DNA from: Pseudomonadota bacterium
Lineage (GTDB): Bacteria; Pseudomonadota; Gammaproteobacteria; Burkholderiales; Rhodocyclaceae
DNA length: 64,000 nucleotides
Direction: 5' to 3'
Assembly: GCA_008501585.1 (NCBI GenBank)
Contig: QQUN01000020.1
Location: 1-64,000, forward strand
Position 1 is the stretch's first letter. Every line of letters starts with the position of its first letter. The notes below the pieces were generated by a model. The model searched no databases and had not been told where the DNA came from. It saw only the letters and a list, made by a program, of their open reading frames with translations. Below are positions 47,063 through 55,424 of this stretch, one piece after another. The translations under genes were made by a program, and so were the position numbers.

Positions 47063-48591
47063 GGTGTGGTGAGTTGCCAGAGACGTGGGCACGCGTCCCC
47101 TTGTCGGAAGTCGCAGAGCTGAATCCAAAGGCGTTTTCCGTGGTGCCTACAGCGTCGGAGTTGCCAGTTCATTTCGTTCCGATGAGTGCGGTCAGGGAAG
47201 AGTTTGGTGGCATCGATGTTGCGCACCGAAGACCGCTTGGTGAGGTCCGAAAGGGATACACATCGTTTCTCGGTGGTGATGTGTTGTTTGCCAAGATCAC
47301 GCCATGCATGGAAAACGGAAAACTAGCCATCGTGCCGCCGTTGGATGATGGCCTTGGCTTCGGGTCAACGGAGTTTCACGTGTTGCGACCCGATGATGCG
47401 ACCTGCGCGAAATGGTTGGCGTACTACCTGTCGCAGTCAGAGTTCCGCCGGTTTGCGCGTCAGCATATGACCGGCAGTGCTGGCCAGCTCCGCGTCTCTA
47501 CGTCTTGGCTGTCGAAGACGAATATTCCAGTAGCTCCCGTCGCCGAACAAACCCGCATCGTCGCCAAACTCGAAGAACTGCTCTCCGACCTGGAGGCCGG
47601 CGTGGCTGAGTTGAAGGCGGCGCAGGCCAAGCTCGCCCGCTACCGCCAGTCCCTGCTCAAGGCCGCCGTCGACGGTGCCCTCACCACCGACTGGCGCGCC
47701 CGCCACACCCCGGCCGAAACCGGCGCCCAACTGCTGGCCCGCATCCTCACCGAGCGCCGCGCCCGCTGGGAAGACAAACAACGCGCCCGATTCGCCGCCC
47801 AGGGCAAAACCCCACCGAAAAACTGGCAAGCCAAATACCCCGAACCCGTCGCGCCGGACACCACCGAGCTGCCGGCGCTGCCGGAGGGGTGGGTGTGGGC
47901 GAGCTTGTCGCAGGTCGGTTGGCTGGATAGGGGGCGCTCAAAGCACCGCCCACGAAATGCGCCTCATCTGTATGGCGGCCGCTACCCGTTTGTACAGACT
48001 GGTGATATTCGTCATTCGGAGACCTTCATTTCGGAAGCCGAGGCAACCTACAGCGAAGCGGGGTTGGCGCAGAGTCGACTGTGGCCGATTGGAACGATGT
48101 GCATCACGATTGCTGCCAATATCGGCAAGACGGCCATTCTTTCAGTGGAGGCGTGTTTTCCAGATAGCGTTGTGGGCTTTCTGCCTGCGTCGGATGAGGT
48201 CTCTGTTCGCTATGTTGAATTCTCTATGCGCAGTGTTCAGAGAACGCTTGAAGCCGAAGCTCCGGCGACTGCACAGAAGAACATCAATCTTGAAATTCTT
48301 GAAAAAGTAGTGGTCCCGATTCCTCCCCCGCGTGAGCAGTGTCAGATAGTTGAAGTGCTCGACCACCTACTAACTGCGGGGACGGAAAACGATCACGCTA
48401 TCGAGCACGCTCTCAAACAATCCGCCGCCCAACGCAAAAACCTCCTCAAAGCCGCCTTCTCTGGCCAGCTCGTGCCGCAGGACCCGGCCGACGAGCCGGC
48501 CAGCGTGCTGCTCGAACGCATTCGGGCGGAGCGCGAGACGCGGGGCGCGGTGAAACGGCGAAGACGGCCCAAACCGGGGGTGTTGGCATGA
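47059..48591 (+). CDS. hsdS: Type I restriction enzyme specificity subunit
   Basis: A 510-residue DNA-recognition subunit with two target-recognition domains (about 5-165 and 270-425), each followed by a conserved coiled-coil helix (EQTRIVAKLEELLSDLEAGVAELK and REQCQIVEVLDHLLTAG). LPETWARVPLSEVAELNP and LPEGWVWASLSQVGWLDRG mark the start of each domain. TTG at 47059 overlaps the hsdR stop (TTGA); TTG at 47074 is the alternative. The two recognition domains are visibly less GC rich than the helices between them, suggesting swapping. Confidence 0.9.
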   Translation: MRCGELPETWARVPLSEVAELNPKAFSVVPTASELPVHFVPMSAVREEFGGIDVAHRRPLGEVRKGYTSFLGGDVLFAKITPCMENGKLAIVPPLDDGLGFGSTEFHVLRPDDATCAKWLAYYLSQSEFRRFARQHMTGSAGQLRVSTSWLSKTNIPVAPVAEQTRIVAKLEELLSDLEAGVAELKAAQAKLARYRQSLLKAAVDGALTTDWRARHTPAETGAQLLARILTERRARWEDKQRARFAAQGKTPPKNWQAKYPEPVAPDTTELPALPEGWVWASLSQVGWLDRGRSKHRPRNAPHLYGGRYPFVQTGDIRHSETFISEAEATYSEAGLAQSRLWPIGTMCITIAANIGKTAILSVEACFPDSVVGFLPASDEVSVRYVEFSMRSVQRTLEAEAPATAQKNINLEILEKVVVPIPPPREQCQIVEVLDHLLTAGTENDHAIEHALKQSAAQRKNLLKAAFSGQLVPQDPADEPASVLLERIRAERETRGAVKRRRRPKPGVLA

Positions 48592-50561
48592 GCAACGCGT
48601 GGGAGAGCATCGAGCTGGCGGGTCTGTCGGAATCGTGTGACCTGGAGTGCAAGGCGGCGCAGGGAAGGGACGGGCGTGGCGAGTTGCCGGCGGATTTCTG
48701 GAAGAGTTACTGCGCCATGGCCAATGGGGATGGCGGTGTGATTCTGCTCGGGGTGCAGGAGAAACCCCGCGGCCAGTTCCGCGCGGTGGGCTTGACTGAC
48801 CTGGAGCGGGTGCGCAAGGCCTTGTGGGACAACCTCAACAACCGCAAGCAGGTCAGTGCCAATCTGTTGGCCGAACGGGATGTGGCGCCGATCACGGTGG
48901 ACGGCAAGACCGTGCTGTGGGTGCATGTGCCGCGCGCGGATCGGCAGGTGAAACCGGTGCATCTGGGTAGCAACCCGTTCGGCGGTACCTATCTTCGGCG
49001 CTACGAGGGTGATTACCCGGCCGATGACGAGCGTGTGCGACGCATGCTGGCGGAGCGGGTGGAGGATTCGCGCGACGACAAGGTGTTGAAAAATTTCGAC
49101 TTGGCCGATCTGGACTTGGACAGCGTGGCAGCCTACCGCAACCGCTTCACCGCGGTGCGACCCGGCCACGTGTGGAGCGATCTGCCTTTGGCCGAATTTC
49201 TGCAATGCATCGGTGCGTTTGGGCGAAACCGCGAGGAGGGCTACAGCGGCCTTCGGCTGGCGGGCCTGTTGATGTTTGGTCGCGCCGAGGTGATTCGCGA
49301 TGCGCTGCCGCACTACATGGTCGATTACCAGGAGCGGCCCGAGGCCAAAACGGAAAAACGCTGGGTCGATCGCCTGGTGCCCGACGGGAGTTGGTCGGGC
49401 AATGTGTATGATTTTTTCCGCCGGGTCTACCAGAAGCTGACCACCGATCTGAAGGTGCCGTTCCAGTTGCAGGAAGGGCAGCGGCTGGATGACAGCCCGG
49501 TGCACGAGGCGCTGCGTGAGGCGCTGGCCAACACGCTGATTCACGCCGACTATTCGGGGCGGGTGTCGATTCTGGTGGTCAAACGGCCGGATATGTTCGG
49601 CTTCCGGAATCCAGGCCGCATGCGTATCCCACCGGAGCAGGCGATTCGCGGCGGAACGAGTGATTGTCGCAACCGTCGTTTGCAGACGATGTTCCAACTC
49701 GTCGGTTACGGCGATCACGCCGGGTCCGGTTTACCCAAGATATACACCAACTGGGCCAGCCGCCATTGGCGCCGTCCGGTGCTGTATGAATTGCCCGATC
49801 CAGAGCAAACGCTTATGGAACTGCGCATGAGCAGCTTGGTGCCGGAGCAGGTGGTGATCGAACTGGAAGCGCATTACGGCGAGCGATTCCGTGCTTTGCC
49901 GGAACTCGCGCGGCTGGCCCTCATCACGGCCTGCAGCGAAGGCCTGGTGAATCATCCGCGTTTGCGGGAAATATCAACCGATCACCCGGCGGATATCAGC
50001 AAGATGCTGGCTGGGCTGGTGCGCGACGGCCTGCTGGTCTCTTCCGGGGCTGGGCGCGGCATGGTGTATTTCCTGCCGTGGCAGGATCACGCTGCCACGC
50101 TGCTGTTCGGCAAGGCCGATCAAACCGGGCAAGCCTCGGCTGAAGATGTGGCACAGGAGACTGTCGGTTTACCACCGGAGCTAGGATCCTTACCACCGGA
50201 GCTAGGAACCTTACCACCGGAGCTTCAAGCAGCCCTCGCGAACGACGTAACTCCGCATCTGGAGTGGAACAGCATGACGCCGGCGCTGCAGGCGGAGCTG
50301 GCCGAGATGGCCCGACCGGTGAGCGAGCGAGCACGGGTGACGCCCGATGTGCTGCGACAGACCGTCCTTGAGCTTTGCCAAGGACGCTATCTTGGTCTGC
50401 GGGTACTCGCCCAACTCCTCCAGCGCGACCCGGATGATCTGCGTAAGCGGACGCTGACGCCTTTGGTCAGAGCAGGTGTATTGAAGACAGCCTTCCCGGC
50501 AATGAAAGACCCCCGGCAAGCCTACACCTCCGCAGCCAACGACACACCGAACCCGTCATGA
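48588..50561 (+). CDS. AlbA_2/Schlafen-type ATP-binding accessory protein
   Basis: A 657-residue protein. An AlbA_2 DNA-binding domain spans about 10-130 (ESCDLECKAAQG, FWKSYCAMANGDGGVILLGV); an HATPase_c_4-like module holds DDSPVHEALREALANTLIHADYSG and FRNPGRMRIP with GYGDHAGSGLPKIY; winged-helix-like segments follow. Near residues 528-547 a Leu-Pro-Pro-Glu-Leu motif is repeated three times. Its ends overlap hsdS and hsdM by four bases each, so it is co-produced with the restriction enzyme. Similar ORFs sit inside other type I loci; regulation or anti-phage sensing is a guess. Confidence 0.8.
   Translation: MSNAWESIELAGLSESCDLECKAAQGRDGRGELPADFWKSYCAMANGDGGVILLGVQEKPRGQFRAVGLTDLERVRKALWDNLNNRKQVSANLLAERDVAPITVDGKTVLWVHVPRADRQVKPVHLGSNPFGGTYLRRYEGDYPADDERVRRMLAERVEDSRDDKVLKNFDLADLDLDSVAAYRNRFTAVRPGHVWSDLPLAEFLQCIGAFGRNREEGYSGLRLAGLLMFGRAEVIRDALPHYMVDYQERPEAKTEKRWVDRLVPDGSWSGNVYDFFRRVYQKLTTDLKVPFQLQEGQRLDDSPVHEALREALANTLIHADYSGRVSILVVKRPDMFGFRNPGRMRIPPEQAIRGGTSDCRNRRLQTMFQLVGYGDHAGSGLPKIYTNWASRHWRRPVLYELPDPEQTLMELRMSSLVPEQVVIELEAHYGERFRALPELARLALITACSEGLVNHPRLREISTDHPADISKMLAGLVRDGLLVSSGAGRGMVYFLPWQDHAATLLFGKADQTGQASAEDVAQETVGLPPELGSLPPELGTLPPELQAALANDVTPHLEWNSMTPALQAELAEMARPVSERARVTPDVLRQTVLELCQGRYLGLRVLAQLLQRDPDDLRKRTLTPLVRAGVLKTAFPAMKDPRQAYTSAANDTPNPS
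50169..50226 (+). repeat. 21-bp in-frame tandem repeat, about three copies
   Basis: TTACCACCGGAGCTAGGA occurs at 50169 and 50190 in two 21-base units; a third unit starts at 50211 and diverges after TTACCACCGGAGCT. Each unit encodes Leu-Pro-Pro-Glu-Leu-Gly-x. As the unit is a multiple of three, copy change keeps the frame. Confidence 0.85.
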
Positions 50562-52030
50562 ACACCTCCACCCTCATCCAGAAAGTCTGGAATTTCTGCC
50601 ACACCCTTCGTGACGACGGGGTGGGCTATGGCGACTACCTGGAGCAGCTCACCTACCTGCTGTTCCTCAAGATGGCGCATGAGTACGCCCAACCGCCCTA
50701 CAACCGCAACACCCACATCCCGCGCAGCTGCGACTGGCCGAGCCTAACCGCGAAGGTGGGCGAGCCGCTGGAGGCCCATTACCTGTCGGTGCTTCACAAG
50801 CTGGGGCAGGAGCCGGGCATGCTGGGGGCGATCTTTTTCAAGGCGCAGAACAAGATCCAGGACCCGGCCAAGCTGTCGCGCCTGGTGCAGATGATCGACG
50901 CCGAACAGTGGGTGGGCATGGATGCCGACACCAAGGGCGATCTGTACGAGGGGTTGCTGCAGAAGAACGCGGAGGACACCAAGAGCGGCGCGGGGCAGTA
51001 CTTCACGCCGCGCCACCTGATCCGTGCGATGGTCGAATGCGTCCAGCCGGCGCCGATGAAGACCATCGCCGACCCGGCCTGCGGCACGGGCGGTTTCTTT
51101 TTGGGCGCCTATAACTGGCTGACGCGCGAGGGGCAAACGCTGAACAAGCGGCAGAAGGCCTTCCTGCGCGACGAAACCTTTCACGGCAACGAGATCGTGC
51201 CGAACACCCGCCGCATGTGCCTGATGAATCTGTTCCTGCACAACATCGGCGAGCTCGACGGCGAGCCGTCGGTGGAGCGGGCGGACGCGCTGATTGCCGA
51301 CAACGGCAAGCGTTTCGACTATGTGCTGGCCAACCCGCCCTTCGGCAAGAAGAGCAGCATGACCATCACCAACGAGGATGGCGAGGAAGACCGCGACGCG
51401 CTGACCTACGAGCGGCAGGACTTCTGGGAAACCACATCCAACAAGCAGCTCAATTTCCTGCAGCACATCGTCACCATCCTCAAGGCCGACGGCAAGGCGG
51501 CGGTGGTGTTGCCAGACAACGTGCTATTCGAAGGCGGCGCGGGCGAGAAGATCCGCCGCAAGCTGCTGGAGACCTGCGATGTGCACACCATTCTGCGCCT
51601 GCCTACCGGCATCTTCTACGCCAACGGGGTGAAGGCCAATGTGGTGTTTTTTGACGCCAAACCCAAGGATGGCAAGGTGCATACGGCGGGCGTGTGGTTC
51701 TACGACCTGCGCACCAATATGCACTTCACGCTCAAGACCCGGCCGCTGAAGTATGAGGATTTGCAGGACTTCATCACCTGCTACCGGCCGGACAACCGTC
51801 ATGCCCGTACACCGACCGAGCGCTTCCGCTTCTACCCCTACGCCGATCTGATCGCCCGAGACAAGGCGAGTCTGGACGTGTTCTGGCTGAAGGACGACAG
51901 CCTGGACAACCTCGACGATCTGCCGACGCCCGATGTGCTGCAGCAGGAGATCATCGACCACCTGGAGGCAGCGTTGATGGCGTTTCGAGATGTGGCATCG
52001 GCGCTGCCGGTGTTTGAGAAGAAAAACTGA
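50558..52030 (+). CDS. hsdM: Type I restriction enzyme M subunit (N6-adenine methylase)
   Basis: A 490-residue DNA methyltransferase. The N-terminal HsdM_N helical domain covers about 1-130, then the SAM motif I DPACGTGGF (172-180) and the catalytic NPPF (259-262) of gamma-type N6-adenine methylases. C-terminal part ends about 490 in the helical domain that meets HsdS. The ATG overlaps the stop of the accessory gene. In most type I loci hsdM is beside hsdS; here it is last. Confidence 0.93.
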   Translation: MNTSTLIQKVWNFCHTLRDDGVGYGDYLEQLTYLLFLKMAHEYAQPPYNRNTHIPRSCDWPSLTAKVGEPLEAHYLSVLHKLGQEPGMLGAIFFKAQNKIQDPAKLSRLVQMIDAEQWVGMDADTKGDLYEGLLQKNAEDTKSGAGQYFTPRHLIRAMVECVQPAPMKTIADPACGTGGFFLGAYNWLTREGQTLNKRQKAFLRDETFHGNEIVPNTRRMCLMNLFLHNIGELDGEPSVERADALIADNGKRFDYVLANPPFGKKSSMTITNEDGEEDRDALTYERQDFWETTSNKQLNFLQHIVTILKADGKAAVVLPDNVLFEGGAGEKIRRKLLETCDVHTILRLPTGIFYANGVKANVVFFDAKPKDGKVHTAGVWFYDLRTNMHFTLKTRPLKYEDLQDFITCYRPDNRHARTPTERFRFYPYADLIARDKASLDVFWLKDDSLDNLDDLPTPDVLQQEIIDHLEAALMAFRDVASALPVFEKKN

Positions 52031-52067
52031 GGCAGGGCCGACATCGAGCGGTGTAGTCGCCCCGGAA

Positions 52068-52388
52068 TCATTCGCCCGTGGGGTGTTCCCCGAGCGCCCC
52101 CAAAAACCGCGCCCGCGCCGCCGCCAGCGCCATCCGTCCCGATTCATCCACCAGCCGCATCGCCGTGCCGTGATAGGCCTCGAAGGCCGCCAGCACCGCA
52201 TCGGCGTCCACCGTCCGCGCCGCTTTGGGGGGCGGGGGGGCTTCGCCGTCGGCGGGTTTGAGCACCGCGAACTTGGGGATGAACACCGAGCCGCCTTTTT
52301 CGGTGGCGCCGGTCATGGGGCCGGTCTTGGTGAGGATCTTGCCCTGGTATTCGAAGCGGGCGCCGAGGGGGAGCTGGTTGAATTTCAT
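52068..52388 (-). CDS. Conserved small protein of unknown function
   Basis: A 106-residue protein: MKFNQLPLGARFEYQGKILTK opens an SH3-like, about 45-residue conserved part (TGPMTGATEKGGSVFIPKFAVLKP), then a Pro-rich linker and an Ala-rich helix (DADAVLAAFEAYHGTAMRLVDE). Similar short proteins occur in related betaproteobacteria; no function is known to me. It is convergent with hsdM, 37 bases away. Confidence 0.65.
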   Translation of the reverse strand: MKFNQLPLGARFEYQGKILTKTGPMTGATEKGGSVFIPKFAVLKPADGEAPPPPKAARTVDADAVLAAFEAYHGTAMRLVDESGRMALAAARARFLGALGEHPTGE

Positions 52389-52424
52389 GGGATGGAGCGT
52401 ACTGCAATCCGGGTGAGGAATGGC

Positions 52425-52504
52425 GTAGGGCGGATGAGCGTAGCGCATCCGCCGTCTCGTGTGCGCCAGCGATGGCGGATGCGCCTGCGGCTTGTCCGCC
52501 CTAC
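52425..52504. repeat. REP/BIME-like inverted repeat pair
   Basis: GTAGGGCGGATGAGCG...CATCCGCC (52425-52453) is followed by its near mirror GGCGGATGCGCC...TGTCCGCCCTAC (52474-52504). The outermost GTAGGGCGGA and TCCGCCCTAC are exact complements, as in REP/BIME intergenic elements. The right-hand CTA (52501-52503) supplies the TAG stop of the DM13 gene. Confidence 0.7.
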
Positions 52505-52968
52505 CGGTACTTCGCCGCCGTAATGAACTGGCCGAAGCTTTCGCACCAGACGATGGCGGTGGTGTAGTGCGCGGGGTCGATGCCGGGGGGCACCTCGACC
52601 ACGAAGTTGTCGAAGGTGCGCACATGGCCGACATGGGCCATGCGTGGCTTGAGGCGCTTGAAGTCGGCTTCGGTGTCGATGAACTCGGGCGACAGGTAGA
52701 GGCGGTAGTCGGGCCCGGGGGCGACGCGGCCTTCCAGCGCGATGGCCTTGGCGCTGACATGCAGCGTGCCTTCGCCCCAGTGCAGGGCGTCGCTGTCGGT
52801 CAGGTCGCGGCGAAACTGTCCGGTGAACATCGCCTCGCCCACCTGCTGGCGCAGTTGTTCGGGGGAGGGGGCGTCGGGGGCGATGAGGATGGGCGTCAGG
52901 TACACGCCGCCGGCGAAGCCGACGGCGACGGCGACGACATGGCTGGCGATCAGGAGGAGGCGTTTCAT
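52501..52968 (-). CDS. DM13 domain exported protein
   Basis: A 155-residue protein. N-terminal hydrophobic segment (5-28) acts as signal or anchor. GQFRRDLTDSDALHWGEGTLHVSAKAIALEGRVAPGPDYRLYLSPEF and AIVWCESFGQFITAAKYR match the DM13 domain, which in other proteins binds a haem or metal via the Cys in WCE. Function is not established. The stop codon lies inside a REP-like repeat. Confidence 0.75.
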   Translation of the reverse strand: MKRLLLIASHVVAVAVGFAGGVYLTPILIAPDAPSPEQLRQQVGEAMFTGQFRRDLTDSDALHWGEGTLHVSAKAIALEGRVAPGPDYRLYLSPEFIDTEADFKRLKPRMAHVGHVRTFDNFVVEVPPGIDPAHYTTAIVWCESFGQFITAAKYR

Positions 52969-53426
52969 CGTTTTATGGCGTCCGTCGCGACGGGTTGGCA
53001 GTGGCGTGCCAGAAAGGCATCGATTGTGCCGGCGAATTGGCAGAACATTGCGTGGCCCCGGGCCTACACTTGAGACATCTGCCGCCAGAGCAGAATCAGC
53101 ATACCCAAGAGGAGACTCCATGGCGAGAGCGCAAGATCCGGTGTTGCCCGCAGCACCGACGGCACGGCGGGCGCGTGTGTCGCACGCCTGCCGGCCGGGC
53201 CGTTGCCGTTGCGGCTGCTGTTCGTCGCGCCTGCTGTCCTGCGTGCTGACCCTCGCCGCCCGCCTGCGCGGCTCGGCCGGCGCCTCGCAACGGCGCACTG
53301 CCCTGTGCCGGGGCGAACACCTGGCGCGCAGCGTGCGCGGCCTGCCGGGGGCACCTCCGGCGGCCTGATCGATCCAACCCTTATTGCCGCACGCGCGGTT
53401 CCCCGGATCTTTCAGGAGTTTTCGAC
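52969..53426. other. 458-base gap before hppD with a doubtful ORF
   Basis: Likely holds the promoters of the divergent DM13 and hppD genes. The only candidate gene is a Cys/Arg-rich frame of 82 codons at 53120-53368, described separately. Nothing else is seen. Confidence 0.4.
53120..53368 (+). CDS. Doubtful Cys/Arg-rich small ORF before hppD
   Basis: ATG at 53120 has GAGGAG five bases before it (AAGAGGAGACTCC), a strong ribosome site. The 82 residues are rich in Arg and Ala, with a cluster of six Cys at about 24-41 ([18 protein letters not shown]). No family, no signal peptide and no homologue is recognised. GC-rich DNA can give such frames by chance. It could be a regulatory leader for hppD. 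Confidence 0.25.
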   Translation: MARAQDPVLPAAPTARRARVSHACRPGRCRCGCCSSRLLSCVLTLAARLRGSAGASQRRTALCRGEHLARSVRGLPGAPPAA

Positions 53427-54503
<1,077 letters not shown>

Positions 54504-54519
54504 GCCGCCGGGAAGGCCG

Positions 54520-54556
54520 ACGGCCCGGCTACCGCTTGTACCGGTGGCCGGGCCGT
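54520..54556. terminator. Hairpin between convergent hppD and PEP-CTERM gene
   Basis: ACGGCCCGGC (54520-54529) pairs perfectly with GCCGGGCCGT (54547-54556). It can serve both convergent genes. T runs are weak on both sides. Confidence 0.55.
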
Positions 54557-54576
54557 GTTGCGTGGACCGCCGTGCT

Positions 54577-55404
54577 TCAGCGGCGGCGGGCGATCAGCCC
54601 GACCAGGCCGAGGCCGGCCAGCAGCATGGCGTAGCTCTCGGGCTCGGGCACGGCGCTGACCGTGAGCTGGCCGTCGAACTGCGCCGCGGCGCCGGTCAGC
54701 CATTGTTCACCGGTCGCGTAGGCCAGGCTGCCGCCGGTCTGGGTCGAGTGCAGGTGCAGCGACAGGGTGAGGTCAAGCACCTGGCCGACAACCGAGGCGA
54801 AGCTGAGGCCCACCGGCGTGCTGGCATCGCCCGACCACGACAGCGAGCGCACGGTGTCCGGCTGGCCGGCCTGGCGGATCTCGAGGTCGAGGCCGATCAC
54901 ATGGTCGGCGCTCAGGCCGCGGTCGAGCAGCACGTCGGCCATGCCGCTGAGGCTGACGGTCACCGCCGTGCCGTCGGCCTCGCCGGCGCCGCCGACGATG
55001 CGCAACTGCAGGCCGGACACGGCCACGTCCTGGGTGGCGAAGTAGTCACTCACGCTGCCGGCCGCGCTGGCGGCAAAACCCAGCGTGTGGGCGGTGCCGA
55101 GGTAGAGCGCGGTGGTGGCGCTGTCGCCCAGGGTATCGACGAACAGCGAGTGGGCGTAGCCGGTGTCGGCCGTGCCGCCGGCCAGCAGCAGGCTGCCGAC
55201 GTCGGCACCGGTGAGGCCGGCATAGCCGGGCCCGGCATCGAGATCGGTGAAGCCATCGGCCGCGACGATGTCGCCGCCGATGTTGGCGCTCAGGCCGCTA
55301 AAGCCGAAGCCGGTGCCGGCATCGAGCAGCGACCAGCGCGCGGCCTGGGCCGGCGCGGCCGCCGCGAGGGCGATCGCGGCAATGAACAGGGTCTGGGGGA
55401 ACAT
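54577..55404 (-). CDS. PEP-CTERM sorting domain protein
   Basis: A 275-residue exported protein. Signal peptide 1-21; mostly beta-rich, Gly/Ala/Ser/Thr-rich body without Cys; the C-terminus AVPEPESYAMLLAGLGLVGLIARRR is the PEP-CTERM signal (Pro-Glu-Pro, helix, Arg cluster) cut by exosortase. Such proteins are linked to exopolysaccharide and floc formation. No exosortase gene is in the window. It follows the nucleotidase by 20 bases. Confidence 0.85.
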   Translation of the reverse strand: MFPQTLFIAAIALAAAAPAQAARWSLLDAGTGFGFSGLSANIGGDIVAADGFTDLDAGPGYAGLTGADVGSLLLAGGTADTGYAHSLFVDTLGDSATTALYLGTAHTLGFAASAAGSVSDYFATQDVAVSGLQLRIVGGAGEADGTAVTVSLSGMADVLLDRGLSADHVIGLDLEIRQAGQPDTVRSLSWSGDASTPVGLSFASVVGQVLDLTLSLHLHSTQTGGSLAYATGEQWLTGAAAQFDGQLTVSAVPEPESYAMLLAGLGLVGLIARRR

Positions 55405-55424
55405 GGGTCAGGCTCCTTGGGGGG

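Noticed and set aside
47372-47384. GTTTCACGTGTTG in hsdS as a possible third parS
   Set aside because: Only the left half and core fit; the right half has several mismatches and it lies in coding DNA.
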